A DNA stretch of 64,000 bases from DATMAM01 sp035559995 (GTDB lineage Bacteria > Desulfobacterota > Binatia > UBA9968). Under the pieces are notes generated by a model. It did not search any database. It had not been told where the DNA came from and saw only the letters and a list, made by a program, of their open reading frames with translations. Below, one piece after another: positions 50,327-60,095 of this stretch. The stretch covers positions 1 to 64,000 of the forward strand of contig DATMAM010000032.1 in NCBI GenBank assembly GCA_035559995.1, in the 5' to 3' direction. The stretch's first letter is position 1. Every line of letters starts with the position of its first letter. The position numbers and the translations under genes are program-made.

Positions 50327-51292
50327 TTGGAACTCGCCTTAGCCATACTTCCTCAGGTCCTCATGGAGGGTTTAGTCCTGGGCTTCATGTACGCCCTGAT
50401 CGCGCTGGGCTACACGATGGTCTACGGCGTGCTCGAGTTTATCAATTTTGCGCACAGCGAAATTTTTATCATCGGGGCTTTCGTCGGCGTCGAGGTGCTG
50501 TTGCTGCTGCAGGCCTCGGGCGATCTTGCCGCCTGGCAGCCGGTTTTGCTGGTCCTGTTCGTCCTGGCAGGGGGAATGCTTCTCAGCGGGCTTTCGGCTC
50601 TCGGCCTCGAGCGGATCGCGTATCGCCCGCTGCGCGGCGCGCCGCGCCTGGTGCCGCTGATCTCGGCAATCGGCGCGTCGTTTTTCTTACAGGATTTTAT
50701 CCGGCTCGTGGAGAGCCTGTGGCGGAACACGTTCTATCTCACCTACCCGACGATTGGTTTTCTCGAAAAGCCGATTCCGCTCGCCACAAACCTGGACGTC
50801 CCCGTGAAGTCTTTTCTGGTGATCGCCACGGCGCTGGCGATGTTGCTCGGGCTCTACTTTCTCGTCAACCGCACGCGCATGGGAACCGCGATCCGCGCGG
50901 TGGCGCAAGATCCGGAGACGGCCGCGCTCATGGGCATCAACGTGAATCGCATGATCGGCCTTACGTTCTTTGTCGGCGGCGCCATGGGGGGCGCAGCCGG
51001 CGTTCTGTTTGGGCTCCATTACAGCCTGATCAACCCCTACAGCGGGTTTATTCCCGGCTTGAAAGCCTTTACGGCGGCGGTCCTCGGCGGCATCGGGAAC
51101 TTGCCGGGCGCCGTTCTCGGCGGACTGGTGCTGGGGCTGATGGAGGCGATGGCGGCTTCTTATCTGTCGATCTTCACCGGCGGGACGTTTGGCGCCGAGT
51201 ACAAAGACGTTTTTGCGTTCGCGGTTCTGATTCTGATCCTGATCTTCCGCCCTCGAGGGTTGATGGGAGAAGCGGTTCGGGAGGGGGCGTGA
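50327..51292 (+). CDS. livH: branched-chain amino-acid ABC transporter permease LivH
   Basis: 321 residues with about eight membrane helices. EGLVLGFMYALIALGYTMVYGVLEFINFAHSEIF is the LivH N-terminal signature; AVAQDPETAALMGINVNRMI is the ATPase-coupling EAA-like loop, and FIPGLKAFTAAVLGGIGNLPGAVLGGLVLG is also conserved. Start TTG at 50327 fits the usual length; an ATG at 50363 would trim the first helix. 25 bp after livK. Confidence 0.93.
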   Translation: MELALAILPQVLMEGLVLGFMYALIALGYTMVYGVLEFINFAHSEIFIIGAFVGVEVLLLLQASGDLAAWQPVLLVLFVLAGGMLLSGLSALGLERIAYRPLRGAPRLVPLISAIGASFFLQDFIRLVESLWRNTFYLTYPTIGFLEKPIPLATNLDVPVKSFLVIATALAMLLGLYFLVNRTRMGTAIRAVAQDPETAALMGINVNRMIGLTFFVGGAMGGAAGVLFGLHYSLINPYSGFIPGLKAFTAAVLGGIGNLPGAVLGGLVLGLMEAMAASYLSIFTGGTFGAEYKDVFAFAVLILILIFRPRGLMGEAVREGA

Positions 51293-52554
51293 AAACCGCC
51301 TGGACGCTCGCCGTTCTCGCGTACGTGATTTTGACAAGCCTGCTGGCGCGGCGCTTTCCTCAGTCCGTTTTGGCCTTGCTCGCGTTTGAGGCGTCGCTGC
51401 TCGTCGTCTATCTTGCGCCGCTGGCGCGCCGCACCCGGATGCTTTTGGCCGCTCTGGTCTGCGTTTTTCTCCTGCCGTGGCTCGGCGTCGCCAATCCTTA
51501 CTTTTTGGAGATTGCGATTCAGGTCGGGATCTTTGCCGCGCTCGCGCTGGGGCTCAACATCGTGGTTGGCCTTGCGGGGCTTCTCAACCTGGGTTTTGTC
51601 GCGTTTTACGCAATCGGCGCCTACCTCTGGGCGATTTTCGGCTCGCCCCAGGCCAATGCCTTCTTGGCGGGCGGCTATTTTCCGCTCGGCCCGGGCTGGT
51701 TCTTTCCCTTTCTCGTGCTCGCGATCGCGGTCGGCGGCTGCACCGGGCTCATGCTCGGCCTGCCGGTGCTGCGCGTGCGCGGCGATTATCTCGCGATCGT
51801 TACGCTCGGCTTTGCCGAGGTCGTGCGCGCGCTGCTCAACAACTTGGACAAGCCGATCAATTTCACCAACGGGCCGAGGGGAATCACGCCCATCGAGAGA
51901 CCCGCGCTTTTTTTCGCTCCCGCGCTCGAACTTCTCGGCGTTCGGGTCGATGCCGGCGTTCTCTATCCTCTGTATTTCTATTTTATCGTCTTGCTGCTCG
52001 TCTGCGCGATCGTCGTCGTGACGCGCAGGCTGGAAGAGTCCGCCGTCGGCCGCGCGTGGAAAGCGATCCGCGAGGACGAGATCGCCGCCGCCTGTATGGG
52101 CGTGCCGGTGGTGCGGATGAAGCTCTTGGCGTTCGCCGTGGGAGCCGCGTTTGCCAGCGCGATCGGCACGGTGTTCGCCGCAAAGCAGGTCTTCATCAAT
52201 CCCGAAAGCTTCACCTTTATGGAATCGATCGGCGTTCTGGCGATGGTGATCGTCGGCGGGATGGGATCGGTCGCGGGCGCGCTCTTCGGCGCGACCGCTC
52301 TCACGATCTTGAACCTGCAGCTTCTCAAAGGGCTGTCGCTCTGGCTGAATTCCGTCCGCCAATCCGGGCGGGTGATTTCGCTGCCGTTCCTCGGGGACTA
52401 CGATCTGAGCCAGATCCCCGCGCAGTTCGAGCCCGCGAAGTACGAGCGCATGGTGTTCGGGTTGATCCTCATCCTGATGATGATTTTCCGGCCCGAGGGG
52501 CTGCTGACGCCGCGGAAAAAAAGAGCGGATGGAAGAGCCGCTGCTGGAAATTGA
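51289..52554 (+). CDS. livM: branched-chain amino-acid ABC transporter permease LivM
   Basis: 421 residues, with an N-terminal extension of about three hydrophobic segments before the LivM core (ALGLNIVVGLAGLLNLGFVAFYAIGAYLWAI, VRGDYLAIVTLGFAEVVRALLNN, RAWKAIREDEIAAACMGVPVVRMKLLAF). The GTG start overlaps the livH stop (GTGA), so the two permeases are translationally coupled. A longer frame starting at 50719 covers livH in another frame and is rejected. Confidence 0.93.
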   Translation: MKTAWTLAVLAYVILTSLLARRFPQSVLALLAFEASLLVVYLAPLARRTRMLLAALVCVFLLPWLGVANPYFLEIAIQVGIFAALALGLNIVVGLAGLLNLGFVAFYAIGAYLWAIFGSPQANAFLAGGYFPLGPGWFFPFLVLAIAVGGCTGLMLGLPVLRVRGDYLAIVTLGFAEVVRALLNNLDKPINFTNGPRGITPIERPALFFAPALELLGVRVDAGVLYPLYFYFIVLLLVCAIVVVTRRLEESAVGRAWKAIREDEIAAACMGVPVVRMKLLAFAVGAAFASAIGTVFAAKQVFINPESFTFMESIGVLAMVIVGGMGSVAGALFGATALTILNLQLLKGLSLWLNSVRQSGRVISLPFLGDYDLSQIPAQFEPAKYERMVFGLILILMMIFRPEGLLTPRKKRADGRAAAGN

Positions 52555-53306
52555 AGGTCTCACCAAGCGGTTCGGAGGCCTGGTCGCGCTGAGCGACGTC
52601 CATTTGCGCCTTCGCAGCCGGACGATCGCCGCGCTCATCGGACCGAACGGGGCCGGCAAGACGACTCTGTTCAATATTCTCGCCGGTCTTTACCGGCCGG
52701 ATCATGGCGAGATTCGCTTTGGCGGACGCTCGCTGGTCGGGCTCAAACCGCACGAGATCGTCGCGGCCGGAGTCGCCCGGACCTTTCAGAACATCCGTCT
52801 GTTCGGGCATATGACGGCGTTGGAAAACGTGCTCATCGGCATGCATGCGCACCTCGACGAAGGTTTCTGGGACATCGTCGCGCGGAGGCGCGCCTTCAGC
52901 CGCGCCGAGAGCGAATCCGAAGCGCGGGCGATCGAGCTCATCCGCCGCGTCGGCCTCGACGGACAAGAGCGGCGCGCGGCGCGCGAACTCTCCTACGGCG
53001 AGCAGCGGCGCCTGGAGCTGGCGCGCGCGCTCGCGGCGAAGCCGAGGCTGCTCCTTCTGGATGAGCCGACCGCGGGGATGAGCTCCGCGGAGTCGCATTC
53101 TCTGATGCGGCTTTTACAAGAGCTGGTGCAGGACTCGGTCGAGACGCTCTTCATCATCGAGCACAACATGCGCATGGTTTTGGGGATCGCCGAAACGGTG
53201 GCGGTGCTCGATTACGGCCAGAAAATCGCCGAAGGGAGCCCGGACGAGATCGTCAACCACCCGCGCGTGATCGAGGCTTATCTCGGCCGCAGAGAGTGGA
53301 AGCCTT

Positions 53307-53314
<8 letters not shown>
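52529..53314 (+). CDS. livG: branched-chain amino-acid ABC transporter ATPase LivG
   Basis: 261 residues. Walker A GPNGAGKTT, family motif GVARTFQNIRLFGHMTALENVLIGMH, signature LSYGEQRRLELARALA, Walker B LLLLDEPTAGM and H-loop IIEHNMRMV. Starts 26 bp inside the end of livM. Confidence 0.95.
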
Positions 53315-54008
<694 letters not shown>

Positions 54009-54109
54009 GCCTGCTGCGCACGTTCTATCTTGAAGACGCGGCGAGAATCGTGTAAAAGCGTAAGAAATTTTTTTCCCGCCGCCGATCGACAAGCGCCGCC
54101 TGACGGAGC

Positions 54110-55360
54110 GTGTTCTCGCGCAGAAAAACTATTGGACCATCCGGCCGACCCGTTCTCGCTGGGGCGCTGCTCGCGGCCGTTGTTCTCACGCCCACCGTTC
54201 TCAGCACGCCGGGCCGGCGGCCTGGATCTGCCGTTCAGCGGCAGGAGCGCGCGCCCGCCGCGCCGCGCAGCATCGATGTCAAACTGGGCCGCGGCGATAC
54301 CTTGCTTTCCGTGCTCGCGCGTTTCGGCCTCGACCGCGCCGCCGCGCACGCGATGGTCGAAAGCGTCCGCCCGTTCGTCGATCCGCGGCGCCTGCGCGCC
54401 GGCGAAAGCGTGCGGCTGCTGATCGATCCGGCAGACAAAAAAGTTCAGGGGTTCGCTTATACGCAGCAGGATGACGTGGTGCGCGTGACGGCGACGGAAC
54501 GGGGATGGGCCGTCGAGCGCAACGCGCTGCCGTTCGTGCGCGTTGCGCGGGTCGTTCGCGGCACCATCGGCGAGAGCCTCTACCGCAGCGGCACCGAGGC
54601 CGGATTGACGCCGCTGCAGGTCATGGAGCTGGCGAACATCTTCGAATACGACATCGATTTCTTTTCCGATTTTCACCCGGGAGACCGGTTCGCGGTTGTG
54701 TTCGAAGAGGTGCGCTACGGCGACGGCCGGCGCGAGCCGGCGCGCCTTCTGGCGGCCGAGCTGGAAGCCGGGGGCGAACCGTTTCAGGCTTTCTACTTCG
54801 CCGGCAGGCACGGAGGCTCCTACTTTGACGCGGACGGCCAGCCGCTGCGCCGCGCGTTTCTGCGCGCGCCGCTGAGCTACCGCAGAATCTCTTCGACCTA
54901 CGACCCGAGCCGCAGGCATCCGATCTTTCGAACCCTGCGTCCTCACCTTGCGATCGACTACGCGGCGCCCGCGGGCACTCCGGTCGTTGCGATCGGCGGA
55001 GGTCAGGTCACGTTCGCGGGCTGGCGCGGAGGCTACGGCAACCTGGTCGAGCTCCGCCATCCCAACGGCTACGTCACGCGCTACGCCCACTTCTCGCGCA
55101 TCGCGCGCGGGATTCGCAAAGGAAAGCGGGTCGATCAGGGAGAAGTCGTCGGCTTCGTGGGTGAAACCGGGCATGCCACCGGACCGCATCTGCATTTTGA
55201 GATCCTGCGCAACGGGCAAAAGCTCAATTTTCTCAGCCTGCGCATTCCGCGCGCCGAGCGGCTCGTCGGCGCCGAGCTCGAGCGCTTCACCCGCGGGCGG
55301 GAAAAGCACCTCGCTCTCCTTTACGGAGCGGCGGAAAAAATCGCGCGCCAGGAGCGCTGA
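54110..55360 (+). CDS. M23-family murein endopeptidase (LytM/DipM type)
   Basis: 416 residues. One N-terminal membrane/signal segment (PVLAGALLAAVVLTPTVLS), a LysM/OapA-like middle part (VKLGRGDTLLSVLARFGLDRAAAHAMVESVRPFVDPRRLRAGE), then the LytM domain with Zn-site HLAIDYAAPAGTPV, GYGNLVELRHPNGYVTRYAHFS and TGPHLHFEI, keeping His, Asp, His and His of an active M23 enzyme. It should cut peptide cross-links in the periplasm or activate amidases. GTG start. Alone, about 100 bp after livF. Confidence 0.9.
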   Translation: MFSRRKTIGPSGRPVLAGALLAAVVLTPTVLSTPGRRPGSAVQRQERAPAAPRSIDVKLGRGDTLLSVLARFGLDRAAAHAMVESVRPFVDPRRLRAGESVRLLIDPADKKVQGFAYTQQDDVVRVTATERGWAVERNALPFVRVARVVRGTIGESLYRSGTEAGLTPLQVMELANIFEYDIDFFSDFHPGDRFAVVFEEVRYGDGRREPARLLAAELEAGGEPFQAFYFAGRHGGSYFDADGQPLRRAFLRAPLSYRRISSTYDPSRRHPIFRTLRPHLAIDYAAPAGTPVVAIGGGQVTFAGWRGGYGNLVELRHPNGYVTRYAHFSRIARGIRKGKRVDQGEVVGFVGETGHATGPHLHFEILRNGQKLNFLSLRIPRAERLVGAELERFTRGREKHLALLYGAAEKIARQER

Positions 55361-55388
55361 ACGCGGGCCCGCGCAAAGTTCGCAAGCC

Positions 55389-55943
55389 TCATTTGCGCGA
55401 GACGAAGCGGTTACCCTCGATGTAGAACCTGAGCGGTTTCTCGGCCCACTCGCCGGCGTAGTCCACGCCGATGCGCGGCCGCGCGACGATCGCGTATTTT
55501 TTTTCCGCGCCGTCGGTGGCGATAAAAAAGTCGTCGCTCACCAGGTCATGGCCGTTCAGGCGCCTGTCGATAAAGAGCGCGCGGCACAGCAGTCCCGGTC
55601 CGGTCGTCTTTTCCGTGATGTTCAGCACCGGCTCGAGCGCGCGCAAGAGCACGGCGGAAGCGTGGCCTTCCCTTTCGGTCACCACGTTCATGCAGAAGTA
55701 CATGCCGTAGATCATGTAAACATAGGCGTGCCCGGGCGGGCCGAACATGACCTCGTTCCGCGGGCTGCGGCCGCGGGCGGAGTGCGCCGCAAGATCGTGC
55801 GGCCCGAGATAAGCCTCGACCTCGACGATCCTGCCGATGCGCTCGACGCCGTCTTGCCGGCGGACCAAGTATTTTCCCAATAGCTCGCGCGCGACGCGCG
55901 CTGTGTCGCGGTCGTAAAAGTCGCGCTTCAGCTTTTCCATCAT
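55389..55943 (-). CDS. mpg: DNA-3-methyladenine glycosylase (AAG/MPG family)
   Basis: 184 residues. Base-excision repair enzyme that removes alkylated purines. DTARVARELLGKYLVRR, the catalytic Glu in VEVEAYLGPHDLAAHS, RNEVMFGPPGHAYVYMIYGMYFCMNVVTE (intercalating Tyr region) and GPGLLCRAL are diagnostic. Starts ATG-ATG. It converges on the M23 gene and is divergent from the FAD oxidase. Confidence 0.94.
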   Translation of the reverse strand: MMEKLKRDFYDRDTARVARELLGKYLVRRQDGVERIGRIVEVEAYLGPHDLAAHSARGRSPRNEVMFGPPGHAYVYMIYGMYFCMNVVTEREGHASAVLLRALEPVLNITEKTTGPGLLCRALFIDRRLNGHDLVSDDFFIATDGAEKKYAIVARPRIGVDYAGEWAEKPLRFYIEGNRFVSRK

Positions 55944-56006
55944 CGGTGGGGCGCCGGGCCCCGAGGACTATAAGGTAAAGCCGAGGGCGCGGCAAGACAA
56001 GACTTT

Positions 56007-56031
56007 GCCGGCGGAACTTTTTCCCGCCGGC
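56007..56031. promoter_or_regulatory. 8-bp perfect inverted repeat in a divergent promoter region
   Basis: GCCGGCGG (56007-56014) and CCGCCGGC (56024-56031) surround a 9-nt loop between divergent mpg and the FAD oxidase gene. A TATAGT box (56041-56046) lies just downstream. The place suits an operator for a repressor or a regulatory hairpin; there is no T run, so it is not a terminator. Confidence 0.45.
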
Positions 56032-56074
56032 GCTCTGCGTTATAGTGCTGGTCCAGGCTCGCGAGGCGAGATCG

Positions 56075-57466
56075 GTGACTTCGGAAAAGCAATTGCTCGA
56101 ACAGCTACGGCGCGTGATGGGCGAAGGACGGGTGCTGTCTGATCCGGACAAGCTCGAGGAGGTCTGCTGGGACGCTCTCGGCGACAGCCGGATTCATCCG
56201 CGAAAGAGGCCGCCGGTGGAGCTTCCCCTGTGCGCGCTCTTGCCGCGCTCGACCGCCGAGGTGCGGGAGGCGGTGCTGCTGGCGAATCGAGAGAAGGTGC
56301 CGATCGTGCCGTTTGGCGGCGGCTCGGGGCTGATGGGCGGGGCGCTTTCGATTCGGCGCGGAATCGTGCTGGACCTGCGGCAAATGGACCGGATCACCGC
56401 GATCGACAAGCGCAGTTTTACCGCAACGGCGCAGGCGGGGGTCGTGCTCGAGGATCTGGAGAAGGCGCTCAACCGGCAGGGATTGATTCTCGGTCACGAT
56501 CCCTGGACCCTGCCGGTCGCCACGGTGGGCGGCGCCATCTCGACGAACAGCTTGGGCTATCGCGGCGCGCGCTACGGCTCGATGGGAGATCAAGTGCTGG
56601 GGCTCGAGGTCGTCCTTCCGATGGGGGAAATCCTGCGCACCCGCGCGGTCCCGAAATCGTCGACGGGAATAAGCCTCAAGCATCTGTTTATCGGCGCCGA
56701 AGGCTGTCTGGGCGTGATCACGGAAGCGACCGTGCGGGTCTTTCCCGCGCCGGAGAAGCGCGCTCTGTTCGGCTTTAGCTTTTCTTCGTTCGAGCAGGGA
56801 TACGGCGCGATCGAGAAAATCTTTGCGCGCGGCATCGTGCCCGCGGTGGTCGACTTCGGCGACGATACGGTCAAGTTCGAAGGCCGGGCCGTTCTCTATC
56901 TGGGGTTTGAGGGCGTTGGAGAGGTCGTCGACGCCGAGTCCAAAATTGCCGTTGGCATTTGCCGGGAAGCGGGCGCGGTCGAGCTGCCGCGCGCGGACGC
57001 GGAGTACTTCTGGAACGATCGCCACGTGATCGCGCGCCAGTTCAAAAGCAGCCGGCGCCGGCGGCGCGAGCGCTCCGGCGATTTTATCAAAAGGGATTGG
57101 ATCCACGTGGCGCTGCCCGCTTCTGAGGTCTTGGCGTTCCGGCGCGCGGCGATGAAGATCGTTCCTGAGCACGACATCCGACTGCAGGAGTCGGGGCTGT
57201 GGAACCGGCCCGAGCTTTTTTCCATGCGCCTGGCCGTCGAGGACAGCGGCGACGGCCAGGGGCAGGAGCGGCTGCAGGAGACGGTCGAGGAGCTGCTCCG
57301 GCTGGTGCAAAAGATGGGTGGCTCGATGGAATACACGCACGGCGTCGGCATCAAGCTCGCTTCGCTGATGGCGGAAGAGCACGGCTACGGGCTGGAAGTG
57401 ATGCGCCGGATCAAGCGGTCGCTCGACCCGAACAACATCATGAATCCCGGCAAACTGGGCCTCTGA
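56075..57466 (+). CDS. FAD-binding oxidoreductase of the glycolate oxidase GlcD / D-lactate dehydrogenase type
   Basis: About 463 residues. FAD_binding_4 (PCMH) domain with IVPFGGGSGLMGGALSIRRGIVLDLRQM and WTLPVATVGGAISTNSLGYRGARYGSMGDQVLG, then a FAD-oxidase C domain ending HGVGIKL...RIKRSLDPNNIMNPGKLGL. The family oxidises 2-hydroxyacids. The GTG at 56075 has GAGG at good spacing; the earlier GTG at 56045 overlaps a likely -10 box (TATAGT at 56041) and is less probable. No GlcE/GlcF partners are adjacent. Confidence 0.88.
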   Translation: MTSEKQLLEQLRRVMGEGRVLSDPDKLEEVCWDALGDSRIHPRKRPPVELPLCALLPRSTAEVREAVLLANREKVPIVPFGGGSGLMGGALSIRRGIVLDLRQMDRITAIDKRSFTATAQAGVVLEDLEKALNRQGLILGHDPWTLPVATVGGAISTNSLGYRGARYGSMGDQVLGLEVVLPMGEILRTRAVPKSSTGISLKHLFIGAEGCLGVITEATVRVFPAPEKRALFGFSFSSFEQGYGAIEKIFARGIVPAVVDFGDDTVKFEGRAVLYLGFEGVGEVVDAESKIAVGICREAGAVELPRADAEYFWNDRHVIARQFKSSRRRRRERSGDFIKRDWIHVALPASEVLAFRRAAMKIVPEHDIRLQESGLWNRPELFSMRLAVEDSGDGQGQERLQETVEELLRLVQKMGGSMEYTHGVGIKLASLMAEEHGYGLEVMRRIKRSLDPNNIMNPGKLGL

Positions 57467-57589
57467 GCGCGAAGTCCGCCAGAGAAGCCGCGGCTTTTGG
57501 CAATCGATTCCGGTCACGCGGCCCGATTCGGCGCGAGCCGAAGCAAAACTTGCTTAGGCGGGAGATGCCCGCTACCTTTTAAGGGCGTC

Positions 57590-58762
57590 ATGAAAATCGT
57601 TTCTTTGCTTGCGCTTCTGCTTTTATCCGCATGCGCGACGACGCCGTACACGGGCCGCAGCCAGCTGCTTCTTGTTTCCGAGGCGCAGGAGGCGAGCCTG
57701 GGCGAAGAGGCCTACCGGCACATTTTGCGCGACAGCGTCCCGGTCGATCATCCCGAGGCGGAGCGCATCGTGCGCAAGGTGGGCGAGCGGATCGCCCGCG
57801 TGGCCGATCGGCCGGACTACAAGTGGGAATTCCGCGTGATCAACGATCCCGAGATGGCGAACGCGTTTGCGGTGCCGGGCGGAAAGGTCGCGGTTTACAC
57901 CGGCATCTTTCCGGTCGCGCGCGACGAAAACGGCCTGGCGGTGGTGCTCGGGCACGAGATCGCGCACGCGCTCCTGCGCCATCCCGGCGAACGGCTGAGC
58001 CAGCAGCAACTCCTCGCCTTGGGCCTCGGCGTTGCCGGCGCCGCGGGCGTCAGTCCGAGCGTGCTGCAGGCGCTGGGGCTCGGAGCCGGCGTTGGCGTTA
58101 TTCTTCCTTTCGGCCGATCGCAGGAATCGGAGGCGGACCACGTCGGTCTCATTCTCATGGCCAAGGCGGGCTATGATCCGCGCTCGGCGCTGGAGTTGTG
58201 GGAGCGCATGGAACGCAAGGAGCGCGGCAGCCCTCCCGAGTTTCTCTCCACGCATCCCAGCTACGAGACGCGAATGCAGCAGCTGAGGGCCTGGATGCCG
58301 GAGGCGCTCAAGCATTATCGGCCGGTCGAAACCCGGGTGGAGATGCTGCCGCCTTTGCATGAACTGGACTCGCCGACGGCGCGGGCGGAAAGAGAGTTGC
58401 TGAAAAGAATTAAGCAGCTGAATCAAAAAGTGGGCGAGCCCGGCGGCGAGCGGGCGGTCGTGGAGGCGATCGGTTACGGCTTGGGGCTCAACCCCAATCT
58501 CGTCCTGCGCGAGCGCCAGGCGGCTCACCTCGGGTATGGCCAGTACGCGGCGCTTCGCGGGATCTCTCATCTCGGGCGCGCGCCGATCGGCCGGGTCGCG
58601 GCCGACTACCAGCGGGGCGTGCGCTGGTCTTTGCTGGCGGAAAACAACGGCGCGCGACTGCCGGAGCTGATCGGCTGGATGGGAGATCTCTTGCGGCGCA
58701 CGACCATGATCCAGAGCCAGTTGAGCCGGCAGGCGCCGGTGCCGCGCTACCGGGCGAGGTGA
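57590..58762 (+). CDS. M48-family metalloprotease lipoprotein (LoiP/YcaL-like)
   Basis: 390 residues. Lipobox LLLLSAC (Cys15) indicates a lipoprotein; then TTPYTGRSQLLLVSEAQE, the common start of periplasmic M48 peptidases. The zinc site is H122-E-x-x-H126 (GHEIAHALLRH) with the third ligand in ESEADHVGL. The C-terminal ~120 residues are helical with no known domain. Such enzymes degrade damaged outer-membrane proteins. A frame from 57497 adds 31 non-signal residues and is rejected. Confidence 0.9.
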   Translation: MKIVSLLALLLLSACATTPYTGRSQLLLVSEAQEASLGEEAYRHILRDSVPVDHPEAERIVRKVGERIARVADRPDYKWEFRVINDPEMANAFAVPGGKVAVYTGIFPVARDENGLAVVLGHEIAHALLRHPGERLSQQQLLALGLGVAGAAGVSPSVLQALGLGAGVGVILPFGRSQESEADHVGLILMAKAGYDPRSALELWERMERKERGSPPEFLSTHPSYETRMQQLRAWMPEALKHYRPVETRVEMLPPLHELDSPTARAERELLKRIKQLNQKVGEPGGERAVVEAIGYGLGLNPNLVLRERQAAHLGYGQYAALRGISHLGRAPIGRVAADYQRGVRWSLLAENNGARLPELIGWMGDLLRRTTMIQSQLSRQAPVPRYRAR

Positions 58763-58778
58763 TCGCTATTGCGGTTCA

Positions 58779-58807
58779 TTGACAATTCGACCGCTCGTGC
58801 TTATGGT
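58779..58807 (+). promoter_or_regulatory. sigma-70-type promoter of the FmdB-family gene
   Basis: Perfect TTGACA (58779-58784), 17-nt spacer, TATGGT (58802-58807). The ATG with its GAGGG follows about 30 nt later. Confidence 0.65.
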
Positions 58808-58837
58808 GTCACCTACCGAATTTTTGTGAGGGCCTGA

Positions 58838-59158
58838 ATGCCGATCTACGAGTACCGGTGCGCCAAGTGTGGCGATTTTGAGGTTACGCAGAAAATTACT
58901 GACAGCCCCCTCACGCGGTGTCCCACGTGCAGGGGAAAGGTTAAAAAGCTCATCTCGCAGACCTCGTTTCAGCTCAAGGGAACCGGTTGGTACCTTACGG
59001 ACTACGCCCGCAAGGATAGAGGGACGAGCGCGGAGAAAGCCGACAAAGCCGCGCAAGGCGACGGCAAAGTCGAGAGCAAAAAAGACGGCAAAAGCGCGAG
59101 CGCCGAGTCGGGCGCTAAAGGGACGAAGGAAACAGCCGCAACGACGGGAACCGGCTGA
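58838..59158 (+). CDS. FmdB-family zinc ribbon protein
   Basis: 106 residues. MPIYEYRCAKCGDFEVTQKITD...TRCPTCRGKVKKLISQTSFQLKGTGWYLTDYA is the FmdB/CxxC_CXXC_SSSS zinc ribbon (Cys8/11 and Cys28/31), followed by a low-complexity Lys/Ala/Glu/Gly tail. Once proposed as regulators, these proteins have no settled role. Own promoter. Confidence 0.92.
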   Translation: MPIYEYRCAKCGDFEVTQKITDSPLTRCPTCRGKVKKLISQTSFQLKGTGWYLTDYARKDRGTSAEKADKAAQGDGKVESKKDGKSASAESGAKGTKETAATTGTG

Positions 59159-59197
59159 AGCGAGCTTCTCGTCCCGCCTGCAAACGCATTCCAGAAA

Positions 59198-59719
59198 TCA
59201 GGCGGCCGCCTTTCTCGCCGCCTCGAGCGCCGCCTCGTAATCGGGGTGGTTGGTGACTTCCTTGACGATCTCGACGTAGCGAATCCGGTCCGACGGATCG
59301 ATCACGAAAACCGACCGCGCGAGCAGTTTCAGTTCCTTGATCAGCACGCCGTAGGCTTGCCCGAAGGAAAGCTCCCGGTGATCGGAGAGCGTCTTGACCC
59401 GGTCGATGTTGGCGGCGCTGCAGAAGCGATTCTGCGCGAACGGCAGATCGACGCTCACCGTGAGGACCTCGACGTTCGCCGGAAGCTTCGCCGCCTCTTC
59501 GTTGAAACGGCGCGTTTGCTGATCGCAGACCGGCGTGTCGAGCGACGGTACGACGCTGATCAGCCGGACCTTTCCCTTGCTGCTGTCCAAGGTCACGGCG
59601 GCCAAATTGCGATCGATCACCTGAAAGTGCGGCGCGGGATCGCCGGGCTTGAGCTCGGGCCCGATCAAAGTCAGCGGGTTTCCCTTGAACGTGACCGCGT
59701 TCGGCCTTTCTTGTGCCAT
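59198..59719 (-). CDS. tpx: thiol peroxidase (atypical 2-Cys peroxiredoxin)
   Basis: 173 residues. Reduces peroxides with thioredoxin. Peroxidatic Cys65 is in PSLDTPVCDQQTRRF and resolving Cys100 in NRFCSAANI, the Tpx spacing. NAVTFKGNPLTLIG at the start is typical. GGAGG lies before the ATG; a longer frame to 59992 has no conserved sequence. Last gene of a possible minus-strand unit. Confidence 0.95.
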   Translation of the reverse strand: MAQERPNAVTFKGNPLTLIGPELKPGDPAPHFQVIDRNLAAVTLDSSKGKVRLISVVPSLDTPVCDQQTRRFNEEAAKLPANVEVLTVSVDLPFAQNRFCSAANIDRVKTLSDHRELSFGQAYGVLIKELKLLARSVFVIDPSDRIRYVEIVKEVTNHPDYEAALEAARKAAA

Positions 59720-59769
59720 CGTGGACCTCCGGAGACGCGCGGCAAATTTTGGCGCTTGGAACGGAAACT

Positions 59770-60090
59770 TTATTCTCTGGCTTCGTGCTCGGGTCGAGCG
59801 CCGATGGCGGCGCGCGCCAGCTCGGGCGTGATGGCGTTGGGAGCGGAAAAGGTGTCTTGCCAGACCTGCCGCGTCACCTCTGCGTCGCCGCCCATCAGCA
59901 CAAAAGAGAGCGCGCCAAACGCCGCCCCCGAAGCCACGCTCACGAGCCGCATCGGCACAAAGACCAAATTCCCCAACGTAAGCCCGATCCATACCCCGGC
60001 CTCTTCTCTGGGATCGGCGCTTTCAGCGAACGCGGGTCCCGTCAAAGCAAGCCACAGAGCCGCCAGCAAGGGCAGTATTCGAAGCCGCAT
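59770..60090 (-). CDS. small exported/membrane protein of unknown function
   Basis: 106 residues: signal peptide MRLRILPLLAALWLALTGPAFA, then a second hydrophobic, Gly/Ala-rich segment (LVFVPMRLVSVASGAAFGALSFVLMGG) and a short helical tail. The pattern resembles small multi-pass or single-anchor periplasmic proteins seen in deltaproteobacteria; no family name can be given. It starts 5 bp after the DUF3553-like gene, so the two are co-transcribed. Confidence 0.7.
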   Translation of the reverse strand: MRLRILPLLAALWLALTGPAFAESADPREEAGVWIGLTLGNLVFVPMRLVSVASGAAFGALSFVLMGGDAEVTRQVWQDTFSAPNAITPELARAAIGARPEHEARE

Positions 60091-60095
60091 GGCGA

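Noticed and set aside
50719..51288. Extended livM start
   Set aside because: Runs through livH out of frame; the GTG at 51289 overlapping the livH stop gives the expected LivM N terminus.
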